Positions 27,461 to 37,360 of a stretch of 64,000 nucleotides of DNA are shown piece after piece; the stretch's first letter is position 1; each line of letters starts with the position of its first letter. A program made the position numbers and the translations under genes. The notes below the pieces were generated by a model, which was not told the origin of the DNA, did no database searches, and was given only the letters and a program-made list of their open reading frames with translations. Source of the stretch: Alphaproteobacteria bacterium (GTDB lineage Bacteria > Pseudomonadota > Alphaproteobacteria > Micropepsales > Micropepsaceae); assembly GCA_947474645.1 (NCBI GenBank), contig CANJJD010000007.1, positions 1 to 64,000 of the forward strand, in the 5' to 3' direction.

Positions 27461-28071
27461 CTGGCGCGGGTGCGCGGCGCGTTGCGGTAGAAGACGTGAT
27501 TGCCGATCTGGGTGGTGCGATCCATCGTGTCGGCCCAATCCGGCGAAACCGAAATGGCATGGAAGTTCAGGGCGCCGCCGGTGGCGTTCCGCAGCGGCAC
27601 CTGGCCGGTGAGGATCGAGGCCGCCAGGGCCTCGGCATTGCGCCAAGCGCCAGGCTGCCGGGGGCGCTTCATGTCGCCGTTGCAGGTGAAGGAGAACTGG
27701 CAGCCGGAACGGGTGGAGCCTTCATAGACCACGGCGCAGATGGAATGGCCGTAATCGCCATGGTTCATGCGGTGAAACACCACTTCGGCAATGGCCTTCT
27801 GGCCGCCGGCGCCTTCGCCCCGGGCTTCGTAATAGAGCACTTCGGCCAGGCATTTATGCTCGGCCAGAAGCTGGGTCATCACGGTGTCGGCGGCGGGCTT
27901 GGGGGCCTCGACCACGGTCACCACGGGCTTGATCGCCACGGCTTTGTCCGTAGACGGAGTGTAGCTCAGCGAGGCGCCGATTGCGGCGCTGGCGGTGGCG
28001 AGGATGATCATCATCGCGGCTACCAGCACGCGATCGGAACGCGAAATAGCGTCATTGGTTTTCTTGGACAT
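27457..28071 (-). CDS. SleB/CwlJ-like cell wall hydrolase
   Basis: The 204-residue protein has an N-terminal transmembrane anchor or signal segment (LVAAMMIILATASAAIGASL), a linker, and a hydrolase-2 domain at about 75-200 containing CLAEVLYYEARGEGAGGQKAIAEVV-type sequence with the catalytic glutamate, YGHSICAVVYEG, and GGALNFHA. Family members cleave peptidoglycan glycan strands or cross-links. It would act in the periplasm. It has a 288-base AT-rich region upstream and converges on nadC. Confidence 0.85.
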   Translation of the reverse strand: MSKKTNDAISRSDRVLVAAMMIILATASAAIGASLSYTPSTDKAVAIKPVVTVVEAPKPAADTVMTQLLAEHKCLAEVLYYEARGEGAGGQKAIAEVVFHRMNHGDYGHSICAVVYEGSTRSGCQFSFTCNGDMKRPRQPGAWRNAEALAASILTGQVPLRNATGGALNFHAISVSPDWADTMDRTTQIGNHVFYRNAPRTRAS

Positions 28072-28293
28072 CAGGCTCTGTAACTCTTTTCGGTTCGTTG
28101 AATTTCGCTTGGTCTATCGGCTTGGTCTATTTCGCTTTTGCGTACCCGCTTCTGGCGGTTCGTTCGCAGTGGCTATTTCAATCAGGCTGTTTCGATTTCG
28201 CGTAACCCCAAATAGTTCCGAATGGTTCCCAGCACCCTCGTAATGACGCGGCTTGTGCCCGCCAAAAAACGAATCGTCAAACAAAAAATTATA

Positions 28294-28317
28294 TTAACGT
28301 GACAGATCGTCAATTAA
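28294..28317. promoter_or_regulatory. Dyad in the AT-rich gap between ppdK and the cell wall hydrolase gene
   Basis: The 288-base gap 28072-28359 is markedly AT-richer than its surroundings and holds no gene. It contains a dyad made of nested arms TTAA ... TTAA and TGAC-N5-GTCA at 28294-28317, the ppdK terminator at 28323-28343, and a tandem direct repeat of GCTTGGTCTAT at 28107-28117 and 28120-28130, close to the hydrolase start. These could be regulatory sites for the hydrolase gene. Confidence 0.3.
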
Positions 28318-28322
28318 CCCGC

Positions 28323-28343
28323 AAAAATACAGGCTTTTCCTGT
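28323..28343 (-). terminator. Intrinsic terminator of the glyQ-glyS-ppdK transcript
   Basis: On the minus strand, ACAGG and CCTGT pair around an AAAAG loop and are followed by ATTTTT. It lies 16 bases after the ppdK stop codon. A second small hairpin, TCCGT-GT-ACGGA, lies between the stop codon and this one. Confidence 0.65.
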
Positions 28344-28359
28344 GCTGTCCGTACACGGA

Positions 28360-31035
28360 TTAAACGTCGCTGCGACTCTTTTTCAAGGCTGCCTGGGCCG
28401 CCGCAAGTCGCGCAATTGGAACTCTGAAGGGCGAACAGGAGACATAATCCAGTCCTGAGTCGTGACAGAAGCGGATGGAATCGGGATCGCCGCCATGTTC
28501 TCCACAGATGCCGAGCTTCAATTTGGCGCGGGTTTTTCGCCCTCTTTCTGCCGCAATTGAGATCAGTTCACCGACACCCTCTATATCCAGCGAGACAAAC
28601 GGATCGCGCGCGATCACGCCCTTGGCCAGATAGTCGCTGAGGAACATGCCGGCGTCATCGCGCGACACGCCCAAGGTTGTCTGCGTCAGATCGTTGGTGC
28701 CGAAAGAGAAGAACTGCGCCGTCTCCGCGATCTCGCCGGCCTTCAGTGCAGCGCGGGGCAATTCGATCATCGTTCCGATCAGGTAATCCGGGACTTTTCC
28801 GCGTTCCTGCTTGATGGCATCGGCGACACCGGCGATCCGCGCCGCCAGCATGTCCAGTTCGGACTTGAAGGCCACCAGCGGGATCATGATTTCCAGTTCG
28901 ACCTTCTTTCCGCCGCCCTCTTCCACCGCCAGTGCCGCTTCCAGGATGGCGCGGGCCTGCATCTCATAGATTTCCGGATAGGTGATGCCCAGCCGGCAGC
29001 CGCGATGGCCCAGCATGGGATTGGCTTCATGCAGGGCAATGGCGCGGGCGCGCAGCTTGCGCGCATTGGTGCCGGCGGCGGCGGCCACTTCCTCGAACTC
29101 TTCTTCCTTGTGCGGCAAAAATTCGTGCAGCGGCGGATCGAGCAAACGGATGGTGACAGGCAATCCCGCCATCTCCTTGAAGATCGCTTCAAAGTCGCTG
29201 CGCTGCATGGGCAGAAGTTTCGCCAGCGCGGCTTTGCGCTCGTCTTCCGCGTCGGCCAGGATCATCTGGCGCACCGCGATGATGCGGTCGGCCTCGAAGA
29301 ACATGTGCTCGGTGCGGCAAAGGCCGATGCCCTCGGCGCCGAACTTGCGCGCCGTGGCGGCGTCCTGCGGCGTGTCGGCATTGGTGCGGATTTTCAAGGT
29401 GCGCACTTCGTCGGCCCAACCCATCAGGGTGCCGAAATCGCCGGTCATTTCCGGCTGGCGCAAACCCACCTTGCCCTTGAACACCTGGCCGGTGGCGCCG
29501 TCTATGGTGATGATATCGCCGCGCGCGATGGTGACATTGCCCGCCACCATCTCGCCCCGCACGGCGTCGATCTTCAGCATGCCGGCGCCCGAGACGCAGG
29601 GGCGTCCCATGCCGCGCGCCACCACGGCCGCGTGGCTGGTCATGCCGCCCCGCGCCGTCAGGATGCCGCGCGCCGCATGCATGCCGTGAATGTCTTCCGG
29701 GCTGGTTTCAGTGCGCACCAGGATCACGTCGCGGTGATCGGCGGCCAGCTTCTCAGCTTCTTCCGCGGTGAAGGCGACTTCGCCGGTGGCGGCGCCCGGC
29801 GAGGCGCCCAGGCCGATGGCGATCTGCTCGCGCGGCGCATCGGGGTCCAGGGTGGGATGCAGAAGCTGGTTCAGGGCTTCCGGCTCCACCCGGGTGACGG
29901 CGAGCTTCTTGTCGATCAACCCTTCCCTCTCCATGTCCACGGCGGCCTTCAGCGCGGCTTCGGCCGTGCGCTTGCCGGAGCGGGTCTGCAGCATGAACAG
30001 CTTGCCTTCCTGCACCGTGAATTCCACGTCCTGCATGTCGCGGTAATGCTGTTCGAGCTGTTCGCCGATGGCGCGCAATTCCTCGTAAGCCTTGGGCATG
30101 GCTTCTTCCATGCTGGCCTTGCGGATGCCCAGCCGCTCGCGCACCGCTTTTGAGATGGGCTGCGGCGTGCGGATGCCCGCCACCACGTCCTCGCCCTGGG
30201 CGTTGATCAGGAATTCGCCATAGAGCAGCTTCTCGCCGGTGGCCGGATCGCGGGTGAAGGCAACGCCGGTCGCGCTGCTTTCGCCGCGATTGCCGAACAC
30301 CATGGCCTGCACCGTCACCGCCGTGCCCCAATCCTCCGGGATGTTGTTGAGGCGGCGATAGGTGTTGGCGCGGGGGGAATGCCAGCTTCCGAACACCGCG
30401 CCGATGGCGCCCCACAACTGTTCCTGCACGTCTTCCGGGAACGGCTTGCCCAGTTCCTTTTCCACACGCGCCTTGTAGAGGCCGGCGATGCGCTTGAGAT
30501 CATCGGCGTTGAGATCGGTATCCAGCTCCACGCCCTTGGCGTCTTTTTCGTCGTCCAGGATTTCCTCGAAGACGGCATGGTCCACGCCCAAGACCACGTC
30601 GGAATACATCTGGATGAAGCGGCGATAGCTGTCATAGGCAAAGCGCTCGTCGCCGGTCAGCCGGGCCAGGCCTTCGGCGGTGGCGGCGTTCAGGCCAAGG
30701 TTCAGCACCGTGTCCATCATGCCGGGCATGGAAACCCGCGCGCCCGAGCGCACACTGAGCAGCAGGGGCTTGTCGGTATCGCCGAAATTGCCCTTGGCCT
30801 GGTAGCCGACCTCGCGCAGGGCGATGTCGACCTGCTCCTTCAGCTCCGGCGGATAGCTTTCCTTGTTGGCATAGTAATAAGTGCAGACCTCGGTGGTGAT
30901 GGTCAGGCCCGGCGGCACCGGCAGGGCCAGGTTGCTCATCTCCGCCAGGTTGGCGCCTTTGCCACCCAGCAGGTTCTTCATGTCGGCTTTGCCCTCGGCC
31001 TTGCCGTCGCCGAACGCATAGACCCACTTCGTCAT
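28360..31035 (-). CDS. ppdK: Pyruvate, phosphate dikinase
   Basis: PPDK interconverts pyruvate, ATP and phosphate with phosphoenolpyruvate, AMP and pyrophosphate. The 891-residue protein has the N-terminal nucleotide-binding domain (GGKGANLAEMSNLALPVPPG and GMMDTVLNLGLN), the swivelling domain with the phosphorylated histidine in GGMTSHAAVVARGMG, and the C-terminal PEP/pyruvate barrel with GLCRTEHMFF, FGTNDLTQTTLG and CGEHGGDP. It starts four bases after the glyS stop, an arrangement frequent in alphaproteobacteria. An intrinsic terminator follows. Confidence 0.98.
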   Translation of the reverse strand: MTKWVYAFGDGKAEGKADMKNLLGGKGANLAEMSNLALPVPPGLTITTEVCTYYYANKESYPPELKEQVDIALREVGYQAKGNFGDTDKPLLLSVRSGARVSMPGMMDTVLNLGLNAATAEGLARLTGDERFAYDSYRRFIQMYSDVVLGVDHAVFEEILDDEKDAKGVELDTDLNADDLKRIAGLYKARVEKELGKPFPEDVQEQLWGAIGAVFGSWHSPRANTYRRLNNIPEDWGTAVTVQAMVFGNRGESSATGVAFTRDPATGEKLLYGEFLINAQGEDVVAGIRTPQPISKAVRERLGIRKASMEEAMPKAYEELRAIGEQLEQHYRDMQDVEFTVQEGKLFMLQTRSGKRTAEAALKAAVDMEREGLIDKKLAVTRVEPEALNQLLHPTLDPDAPREQIAIGLGASPGAATGEVAFTAEEAEKLAADHRDVILVRTETSPEDIHGMHAARGILTARGGMTSHAAVVARGMGRPCVSGAGMLKIDAVRGEMVAGNVTIARGDIITIDGATGQVFKGKVGLRQPEMTGDFGTLMGWADEVRTLKIRTNADTPQDAATARKFGAEGIGLCRTEHMFFEADRIIAVRQMILADAEDERKAALAKLLPMQRSDFEAIFKEMAGLPVTIRLLDPPLHEFLPHKEEEFEEVAAAAGTNARKLRARAIALHEANPMLGHRGCRLGITYPEIYEMQARAILEAALAVEEGGGKKVELEIMIPLVAFKSELDMLAARIAGVADAIKQERGKVPDYLIGTMIELPRAALKAGEIAETAQFFSFGTNDLTQTTLGVSRDDAGMFLSDYLAKGVIARDPFVSLDIEGVGELISIAAERGRKTRAKLKLGICGEHGGDPDSIRFCHDSGLDYVSCSPFRVPIARLAAAQAALKKSRSDV

Positions 31036-31039
31036 TTCA

Positions 31040-33052
31040 CTAGCCTTCTATTTTCGAAAAATCAGCGACCTGGTGCAGCGTGGCGCGCAACGACGCCAGC
31101 AGGTTCAACCGGTTCTCGCGCACCTGTTTGTCGTCGGCATTGACCTTCACGCCTTCAAAGAAGCCATCCACCGGAACGCGCAGCGAAGACATCTGCTGCA
31201 TGGCGGCGGCGAAATCTTCCTTGTCCAGGGCGGCGGTGATGGCGGCGCGGGCTTTGGTCAGGGCAGCAAACAGCGCCTTCTCGGCGGGTTCGGCCAGCTT
31301 GTTTTCTAGCACTTCGCTGGTGAAAGTCTTGCCGTCCTTCTTTTCCTCGGCCTTGAGGATATTGGCGGCCCGCTTGTAACCGGCCAGAAGATTGGTGCCG
31401 TCATCGGACTTCAGGAACGCCTGCAGCGCCTCGACGCGGGCGACCAAACGCACCAAATCGTCTTCATTGCCCAGGCTGAACACGGCGTCGATCAGGTCGT
31501 GGCGAATGCCTTTTTCTTTGAGAGCCACTTTCAGGCGGTCTGCGAAGAAGGACAGAAGATCGCTTTCCAGCTTGAGCGGATAACGCAGCTTGTTTTCCAG
31601 CAGGATACGGATCACGCCCAGCGCGGCCCGACGCAAGGCAAAGGGATCGCCCGAACCGGTGGGCTTCTCGCCCGCGGCAAAAAAACCGGTCAACGCATCC
31701 AGCTTGTCGGCCAGCGCCACGGAGATGGCGACCTTGTCTGTCGGCACAGCATCTGAGGGGCCGACCGGCTTGTAGTGATCGCGCGCGGCATCCGCCACGG
31801 CGGCTTCTTCCTTGTCATGCAGCGCGTAGTAGCGTCCCATCACGCCTTGCAGTTCGGGGAATTCGCCCACCACGCCGGTGGTCAGGTCCGCCTTGGCCAG
31901 GCGCGCGGCGCGCTGCGCCAGCTTCACATCGGCGCCGATCTTGGCAGCGATCTCGCCCGCCAGCTTTTCGATGCGCGCGACGCGCTCGGCTTGCGTGCCA
32001 AGCTTGGCGTGAAATACGATCCCTTTCAGCTTCTCGACCCGGCTTTCCAGCGTGTGCTTGCGATCCTCGTCCCAGAAGAACTTGGCGTCCGACAGGCGGG
32101 CGCGCAGCACCCGCTCATTGCCGGCGACGATTTCCTTGCCGCCATCCTTGGCCACCATGTTGGCGACCAGGGCGAAGCGATTGGCCATCTTGCCGGTCTT
32201 GGGATCGCGCAAGGAGAAGTATTTCTGATGCGTGCGCATCGAGGTCTGAAGAATTTCGGCCGGCACATCCATGAACTCATCCTGGATGGTGCCGACATAG
32301 ACGGTGGGCCATTCCGCCAGGCCGCAGACTTCCGCCAGAAGCCCCTCGTCCGGGATCATTTCCAGGCCGTGCACAAAGGCGGCCTGCTTGATGCCTTCAA
32401 AGATGATGGCGGAACGCTCCTCGGCTTCCAGCACAACGTGATTGGCTTTCAGCTTCTGGGCGTAGTCGTCGAAGCGCCGCGCCTCAATCTTGCCTTCCGA
32501 CAGGAAGCGATGGCCGCGCGTGTGCAGGCCGGTCGAAATCCCGGCAAAGCTGAACGGCACCAGTTCGCCATCGAAGGTGCAAAGAATGGAATGCAGCGGC
32601 CGCACCCAGCGCACGGCTGAGCCCGGCTTCCAGCGCATGGATTTGGGCCAGGGCAGCTTGGCCATCACTTCGGGAATGATCTCGGCCAGCACCTGGGGCG
32701 TTTCGCGCCCTGCCCGCTCGATCAGCGCCATATAGACGTCGCCCTTGGGCGTGGTTTCGACCTTGAGCTGGTCCTTGGTCAGGCCGGTCTTTTTCAGAAA
32801 GCCTTCCAGCGCGGCGGGCGGCGCATCGGTCTTGGGGCCTTTCAGCTCTTCGCGCACATCGCTTTGCTTGGCGGGCAGCCCGGCAATCGCCAGGGTCAGA
32901 CGGCGCGGGCCGGCGAACGCCTTGGCGCCTTCAAACAGAAAGCCGCGATCGGTCAGCGCGCCGACCATCAAGCGCTCGAGATCGCGCGCCGCGCCCGCCT
33001 GCATGCGGGCGGGAATTTCTTCCGAGAACAGTTCCAGCAGCAGATCCGGCAT
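31040..33052 (-). CDS. glyS: Glycyl-tRNA synthetase subunit beta
   Basis: This is the tRNA-binding beta subunit of the alpha2beta2 glycyl-tRNA synthetase. The 670-residue protein starts PDLLLELFSEEIPARM, the family signature, and contains ARLSDAKFFWDEDRK in the HD-like region and a C-terminal anticodon-binding part with SLRVPVDGFFEGVKV. Its ATG overlaps the glyQ stop by one base, and ppdK follows after four bases. Confidence 0.97.
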   Translation of the reverse strand: MPDLLLELFSEEIPARMQAGAARDLERLMVGALTDRGFLFEGAKAFAGPRRLTLAIAGLPAKQSDVREELKGPKTDAPPAALEGFLKKTGLTKDQLKVETTPKGDVYMALIERAGRETPQVLAEIIPEVMAKLPWPKSMRWKPGSAVRWVRPLHSILCTFDGELVPFSFAGISTGLHTRGHRFLSEGKIEARRFDDYAQKLKANHVVLEAEERSAIIFEGIKQAAFVHGLEMIPDEGLLAEVCGLAEWPTVYVGTIQDEFMDVPAEILQTSMRTHQKYFSLRDPKTGKMANRFALVANMVAKDGGKEIVAGNERVLRARLSDAKFFWDEDRKHTLESRVEKLKGIVFHAKLGTQAERVARIEKLAGEIAAKIGADVKLAQRAARLAKADLTTGVVGEFPELQGVMGRYYALHDKEEAAVADAARDHYKPVGPSDAVPTDKVAISVALADKLDALTGFFAAGEKPTGSGDPFALRRAALGVIRILLENKLRYPLKLESDLLSFFADRLKVALKEKGIRHDLIDAVFSLGNEDDLVRLVARVEALQAFLKSDDGTNLLAGYKRAANILKAEEKKDGKTFTSEVLENKLAEPAEKALFAALTKARAAITAALDKEDFAAAMQQMSSLRVPVDGFFEGVKVNADDKQVRENRLNLLASLRATLHQVADFSKIEG

Positions 33053-33933
33053 TATCCGAACCTCGGCTTGTAGGCGCCCATCGGCGTTTCCAGCCAGGCT
33101 TCACAGCAGGCCTGTGCCAGCGCGCGCACCCGGCCGATATAGGCGGCGCGTTCGGTCACCGAAATCACGCCCCGCGCATCCAGCAAATTGAAGGCATGGC
33201 TGGCCTTGATGCACTGGTCATAGGCCGGCAGCGGCAATTTCTTGCCGGTCAGCAATTCGCGGCACTGTTTCTCGGCATCCTTGAAATGCTGGAACAGGAT
33301 GTCGGTATCGGCGCGCTCAAAATTGAAAGCCGAGAATTCCTGTTCATTCTGGTGGAACACTTCGCCGTAGCGAAACGTCTCGTTGAACGCCAGGTCGTAG
33401 ACGAATTCGACATTCTGCACATACATGGCCAGCCGCTCGAGGCCGTAAGTGATCTCGGCGCAGACCGGATCGCATTCGATGCCGCCCACCTGCTGGAAGT
33501 AAGTGAACTGGGTGATCTCCATCCCGTCGCACCAGACTTCCCAGCCAAGACCGGCGGCGCCAAGCGTGGGGCTTTCCCAATCGTCTTCGACAAAGCGGAT
33601 GTCGTGCAGGTCGGGATCCAGGCCGATGGCGCGGATGGAACCGAGATACAGTTCCTGCACATTCTCCGGCGCCGGCTTCAGGATCACCTGATACTGGTAA
33701 TAGTGCTGCAGCCGGTTGGGGTTCTCGCCATAGCGGCCATCAGACGGGCGGCGGCTGGGCTGCACAAAGGCGGCATTCCAGGGACGCGGCCCCAGCGCGC
33801 GCAAGGTGGTGGCGGGATGAAAGGTGCCGGCGCCCATCTGGTCGTCATAGGGCTGCAGGATCAGGCAGCCCTGGGCCGCCCAATAGCTTTGCAGGGTGAG
33901 AATAAGGTCCTGAAATGTGCGGGCTTTGGCCAC
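33052..33933 (-). CDS. glyQ: Glycyl-tRNA synthetase subunit alpha
   Basis: This catalytic subunit charges tRNA-Gly. The 293-residue class II core shows [35 protein letters not shown] and [23 protein letters not shown]-type sequence, all strongly conserved. It is followed directly by glyS. The methyltransferase gene ends 29 bases upstream on the same strand, so all of DUF2007, trmN6, glyQ, glyS and ppdK may form one transcript. Confidence 0.98.
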   Translation of the reverse strand: MAKARTFQDLILTLQSYWAAQGCLILQPYDDQMGAGTFHPATTLRALGPRPWNAAFVQPSRRPSDGRYGENPNRLQHYYQYQVILKPAPENVQELYLGSIRAIGLDPDLHDIRFVEDDWESPTLGAAGLGWEVWCDGMEITQFTYFQQVGGIECDPVCAEITYGLERLAMYVQNVEFVYDLAFNETFRYGEVFHQNEQEFSAFNFERADTDILFQHFKDAEKQCRELLTGKKLPLPAYDQCIKASHAFNLLDARGVISVTERAAYIGRVRALAQACCEAWLETPMGAYKPRFG

Positions 33934-33962
33934 CGATTCCGCCTGTGGGAGATGGCCGGAAC

Positions 33963-34679
33963 CTACAGACGGGCCCCAGACAGGGCAAGCGCGGTGCCGC
34001 GCCGCAGCACTGCGTCTGCTTCAGGGGTCCAGGCGCCGTCCGATTGGTGCAAAACCAGCCCCGATAACAGGGCAAAAGGCGCCCTGGAACCCTTGCGGGC
34101 CTGCACGATCACCCGCTTGGGCGCCTCGCCGGTACGCGGCATGAGCGGAAAGACGCACAGGCCTTTTTCGGGCAGCGCGGCCAAGGCCTGGTTCAGCCGG
34201 TCGGCGCGCAGGATGGCGGTGAAGAAGCCGCCGGAAACCGTGCGCTGCAGCCCCAGCGCCAGCCAGCCGGCCAAGCGCCCGTCATCCATCAGCGCGGCGG
34301 CGCGGGCAGCATCGGGCGATGCCTGGCCTTCGCCATGGAAAGGCGGATTGACGAAGACATGGTCGAAGTCGCGCTTCAGGTCCTGCGGCAGATCGAAGAT
34401 GTCGGCACAGACAAAGCGCGCCTTGGCGCCATTGGCGGCCGCATTCCGGTTGGCCAGCGCCGCCAATTCAGCGTCCCGTTCCACACCGGTAATATTTATG
34501 TGAGGCACCCGCGCCTCCAGGCACAGGCCGGCGGCGCCGCTGCCCGCGCCAAGCTCCAAAGCGCTGTCGCTATCCTGCGCCGGAACAGCCGCCGCCAGCA
34601 TCACCGCATCGAGCCCGGAGCGGAAACCGCTCTCAAGCTGCGCCACCTTCACACGGCCATCGAGAAAGGTATCCGTCAC
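33963..34679 (-). CDS. tRNA1(Val) N6-adenine methyltransferase-like protein
   Basis: The 238-residue protein is a SAM-dependent methyltransferase of the TrmN6/YfiC group. It has [17 protein letters not shown], the SAM motif [15 protein letters not shown], and the N6-adenine motif NPPFHGEG. The expected target is A37 of tRNA1(Val), by homology. It starts with GTG overlapping the DUF2007 stop codon and lies upstream of glyQ. Confidence 0.85.
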   Translation of the reverse strand: MTDTFLDGRVKVAQLESGFRSGLDAVMLAAAVPAQDSDSALELGAGSGAAGLCLEARVPHINITGVERDAELAALANRNAAANGAKARFVCADIFDLPQDLKRDFDHVFVNPPFHGEGQASPDAARAAALMDDGRLAGWLALGLQRTVSGGFFTAILRADRLNQALAALPEKGLCVFPLMPRTGEAPKRVIVQARKGSRAPFALLSGLVLHQSDGAWTPEADAVLRRGTALALSGARL

Positions 34680-34888
34680 ATGGCGTCCGGCACGGCGCTG
34701 CGCAAAAGCGTATCGGCGCGGGCAAAATCCTCGTCCAGCACCATCAGCCGGCGCGGCAGAAAGCCCATGCTGCCGTCCATGACACTGGCATGGGCGTCGA
34801 ATACGACAGATTCAATGCCCTCCTGCGACAGGACATTGGCGGCATAATCCAGCACCACCGGATCGGTGGTTTTCAGCACGGCGCGCAT
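34676..34888 (-). CDS. DUF2007 family protein
   Basis: The 70-residue product MRAVLKTTDPVVLDYAANVL ... RRLMVLDEDFARADTLL matches the small DUF2007 family, described as putative signal-transducing proteins with a GlnB-like ferredoxin fold. Function is not established. It overlaps the methyltransferase gene and diverges from ispB with a 105-base gap. Confidence 0.8.
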   Translation of the reverse strand: MRAVLKTTDPVVLDYAANVLSQEGIESVVFDAHASVMDGSMGFLPRRLMVLDEDFARADTLLRSAVPDAM

Positions 34889-34993
34889 GGCCCTGTTATA
34901 GTCAAGCCGCGCCGTTCTGTCGCCGCCAGTGTTCCAATTATGAAATGTGGGGCGCTTGGCGGCACCCCGAGGGCCGGGTATTCTGGGGGCCTG

Positions 34994-36016
34994 ATGGGCG
35001 GGCAAGACCTCAAGGAAAACAAGACTGCGAATTCCGGTGTTTCCCCGGTGGAGCGGCTGCATGCCCTGGTGTCCGCCGACATGGCCGCCACCGACAAGCT
35101 GATCCATGTCCGCATGACGTCGGGCGTGGCGCTGATCCCGGACCTTGCCAAGCACCTGATCGATTCCGGCGGCAAGCGGTTGCGCCCCATGCTGACCCTG
35201 GCTGCCGCCCAGGCCGGCGGCTATGCCGGCGACCATCATGTGCGGCTGGCCGCGGCGGTGGAGTTCATCCATACCGCCACCCTGCTGCATGACGATGTGG
35301 TGGACGAAAGCGCCCTGCGCAGGGGCAAGGTTTCGGCCAACCTGATGTGGGGCAACAAGCCTTCGGTGCTGGTGGGCGATTTCCTGTTCTCCCGCGCCTT
35401 CCAGTTGATGGTGGAGACCGACAATCTGGCGGTGCTCGACATCCTGGCCGGAGCGTCCGCCATCATCGCCGAAGGCGAAGTGATGCAGCTCAAGTCGTCG
35501 AACAACCTGTCGGTGACGCAGGAGCATTATTTCAAGGTCGTGTCGGCCAAGACTGCCGCCTTGTTCTCGGCCGCCGCCCATTCCGGTGCGCTGCTGTCAG
35601 GCCAGGGCGATGATTTCGTTTCCGGCGTCAAGGCCTATGGCGAAAATCTCGGCATCGCCTTCCAGCTTGTGGATGACGCGCTGGATTATTCCGGGCGCCA
35701 GGCACTGATGGGCAAGACGGTGGGCGACGATTTCCGCGAAGCCAAGATGACTTTGCCGATTATCCTGGCCTATGCCCGTGCTGCTGATGGCGATCGCCCA
35801 TTTTGGAAAAGGGTGATCGAGACCGGCAACCAGACCGAAAGTGACCTGGACCGCGCCATCACCCTGATCGAGCAGACCGGCGCGATGCAGGAAACCATGG
35901 CGCGGGCGCGCAGCTATGCTGATTTGGCCAAGACGGCGCTGAACGTAATGCCGGACAGCGAAATCAAGCGCGCCCTGGCGGATATCGCCGACTTCTGCGT
36001 CGAGCGGGCCTATTAA
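34994..36016 (+). CDS. ispB: All-trans polyprenyl diphosphate synthase
   Basis: This enzyme builds the polyprenyl side chain of ubiquinone by adding isopentenyl diphosphate units. The 340-residue protein has the first aspartate-rich motif as LLHDDVVDES and the second as FQLVDDALDYSG, plus GGKRLRPML for isopentenyl diphosphate binding. The chain length (often C50 in alphaproteobacteria) cannot be read from the sequence with certainty. The ATG at 34994 starts a sensible N-terminus; the frame is open further upstream into the divergent gene. It ends in a TTAA shared with the next converging gene. Confidence 0.93.
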   Translation: MGGQDLKENKTANSGVSPVERLHALVSADMAATDKLIHVRMTSGVALIPDLAKHLIDSGGKRLRPMLTLAAAQAGGYAGDHHVRLAAAVEFIHTATLLHDDVVDESALRRGKVSANLMWGNKPSVLVGDFLFSRAFQLMVETDNLAVLDILAGASAIIAEGEVMQLKSSNNLSVTQEHYFKVVSAKTAALFSAAAHSGALLSGQGDDFVSGVKAYGENLGIAFQLVDDALDYSGRQALMGKTVGDDFREAKMTLPIILAYARAADGDRPFWKRVIETGNQTESDLDRAITLIEQTGAMQETMARARSYADLAKTALNVMPDSEIKRALADIADFCVERAY

Positions 36017-36294
36017 CCGCCCTTGGGCTTGTCGTACTTGAAGCCCTGCTTCTCCAGGAAATCGAACAGCCCGATGGCGAGCCCCTGCGCGCCCGCCGCC
36101 GGCATGGTCAGCCGCCCCACCACCACGCGGCTCAGGGGACCAGGCTTTTCGCCATGGTCGGCACGGATGGATTCCAGGGTGATGGAGATGATGCCGTTGG
36201 ACACGAAAAATCCGGTGGCGCCCGAAGCATAGATTTCGGGCGAGCTGGGATTGTCCACAAACTGGATGGCAGGGGTTTTGGGCTGGCTGGCCAT
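36013..36294 (-). CDS. Small conserved-looking protein of unknown function
   Basis: The 93-residue soluble protein contains PEIYASGATGFFVSNG, ITLESIRADHG, RVVVGRLTMPAAGAQGLA and GLFDFLEKQGF. The alternation of two strands and a final helix vaguely recalls DUF3467 proteins, but I would not assign it. There is no signal peptide or membrane segment. It converges on ispB with a four-base overlap and lies 75 bases downstream of ispE on the same strand. Confidence 0.65.
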   Translation of the reverse strand: MASQPKTPAIQFVDNPSSPEIYASGATGFFVSNGIISITLESIRADHGEKPGPLSRVVVGRLTMPAAGAQGLAIGLFDFLEKQGFKYDKPKGG

Positions 36295-36369
36295 GGGCGG
36301 ATCCTCGAACGGTTGCGCCGAGGATTGGCCGTGACGGTTAAAATCGTCTTAAAGATCTTTATGTCGGGC

Positions 36370-37317
36370 CTAAAGGCCGTCCGGCGTGGGGCCGATGTCC
36401 CGGCCCAGAACCTCACGGGCGATGCCCGTTTCGGGCACAAAAGTCGGCGCCACCCACCAGCCGGGTGCGGCGTCTTTCAGGACCTGGGCGGCGCGGGCGC
36501 AAGACTCGTCATCGGCGAAAATGCCAAAACAAGTAGCGCCGCTGCCCGACATGCGGGTGAAAAGCGCCCCCGGCAGACCAGCGATGGCCGCCAGAACCTC
36601 GCCGATCACCGGCTGGAGCGCCAGCGCCGGCGCTTCCAGGTCGTTGCGGGTGGTTTCCAGGAAGCGCAGCAGGTCGGCGGTGTCGCGGAAGCGGCCGCGC
36701 GGCAATGTCATGTCCACGCCGCTGCGGGTCTGAAGCGCGGCAAAAACGTCTTTGGTCGGCACCGCCACGCGCGGATTGACCAGCAGCATGGGCACGCGCG
36801 GCATGGATTCAGGGGCGCGCAAAATCTCACCCCGCCCTTCCATGAAACAGGGTGTGGAAAGAACGCAGACGGGAATGTCCGAACCCAGGACCGCCGCGAT
36901 CTCACACTGCGCCGTAGAATCCTTGCCGCAATTCCACAAACTGTTGAGCCCGCGCAGCGCCGCCGCCGCATCGGCCGAGCCGCCGCCGATGCCCGACGCC
37001 ACCGGCAGGTTCTTGGTCAGGGTGAGCTTGGCGCCCTTCCCTCCCAGCGCGCGCGCCGCGCGCAGCACCAGATTGTCGCTTTCCGCTTCCAGTCCTTTGG
37101 CGAAAGGGCCTTCCAGGGTCAGGGACAGGCCGGATGCCGTTTCGATCGCCAGAAAATCGCCCAAGCCAGTGAACACCGCCAGGCTCTGCAACGGATGAAA
37201 CCCGTCGGCGCGCTTGTCACCGACATGCAGGAACAGGTTGATCTTGGCAGGCGCGGCTTCTTTGATGGTCGCACGCCCGGACGGAGCGGCGCTCCGCACT
37301 TCTTCGCTATCGCTCAC
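36370..37317 (-). CDS. ispE: 4-diphosphocytidyl-2-C-methyl-D-erythritol kinase
   Basis: IspE is the GHMP kinase of the MEP isoprenoid pathway. The 315-residue protein has APAKINLFLHVGDKRADGFH near the N-terminus and the ATP loop LPVASGIGGGSADAAAALR. It starts at a GTG, with about 22 residues ahead of the conserved core that are rich in serine and charge; the surrounding DNA repeats GCTCCGC three times, so this extension may not be conserved. The TPR lipoprotein gene ends 43 bases upstream on the same strand. Confidence 0.95.
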   Translation of the reverse strand: MSDSEEVRSAAPSGRATIKEAAPAKINLFLHVGDKRADGFHPLQSLAVFTGLGDFLAIETASGLSLTLEGPFAKGLEAESDNLVLRAARALGGKGAKLTLTKNLPVASGIGGGSADAAAALRGLNSLWNCGKDSTAQCEIAAVLGSDIPVCVLSTPCFMEGRGEILRAPESMPRVPMLLVNPRVAVPTKDVFAALQTRSGVDMTLPRGRFRDTADLLRFLETTRNDLEAPALALQPVIGEVLAAIAGLPGALFTRMSGSGATCFGIFADDESCARAAQVLKDAAPGWWVAPTFVPETGIAREVLGRDIGPTPDGL

Positions 37318-37360
37318 AGTTGCTCCGCGCCGCTCCTGGTCGCTGCTCCGCGCAAATCAC

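Noticed and set aside
28294-28317. A CtrA box, TTAA-N7-TTAA
   Set aside because: The two TTAA are 16 bases apart, not seven, and only one has the TTAACC form.
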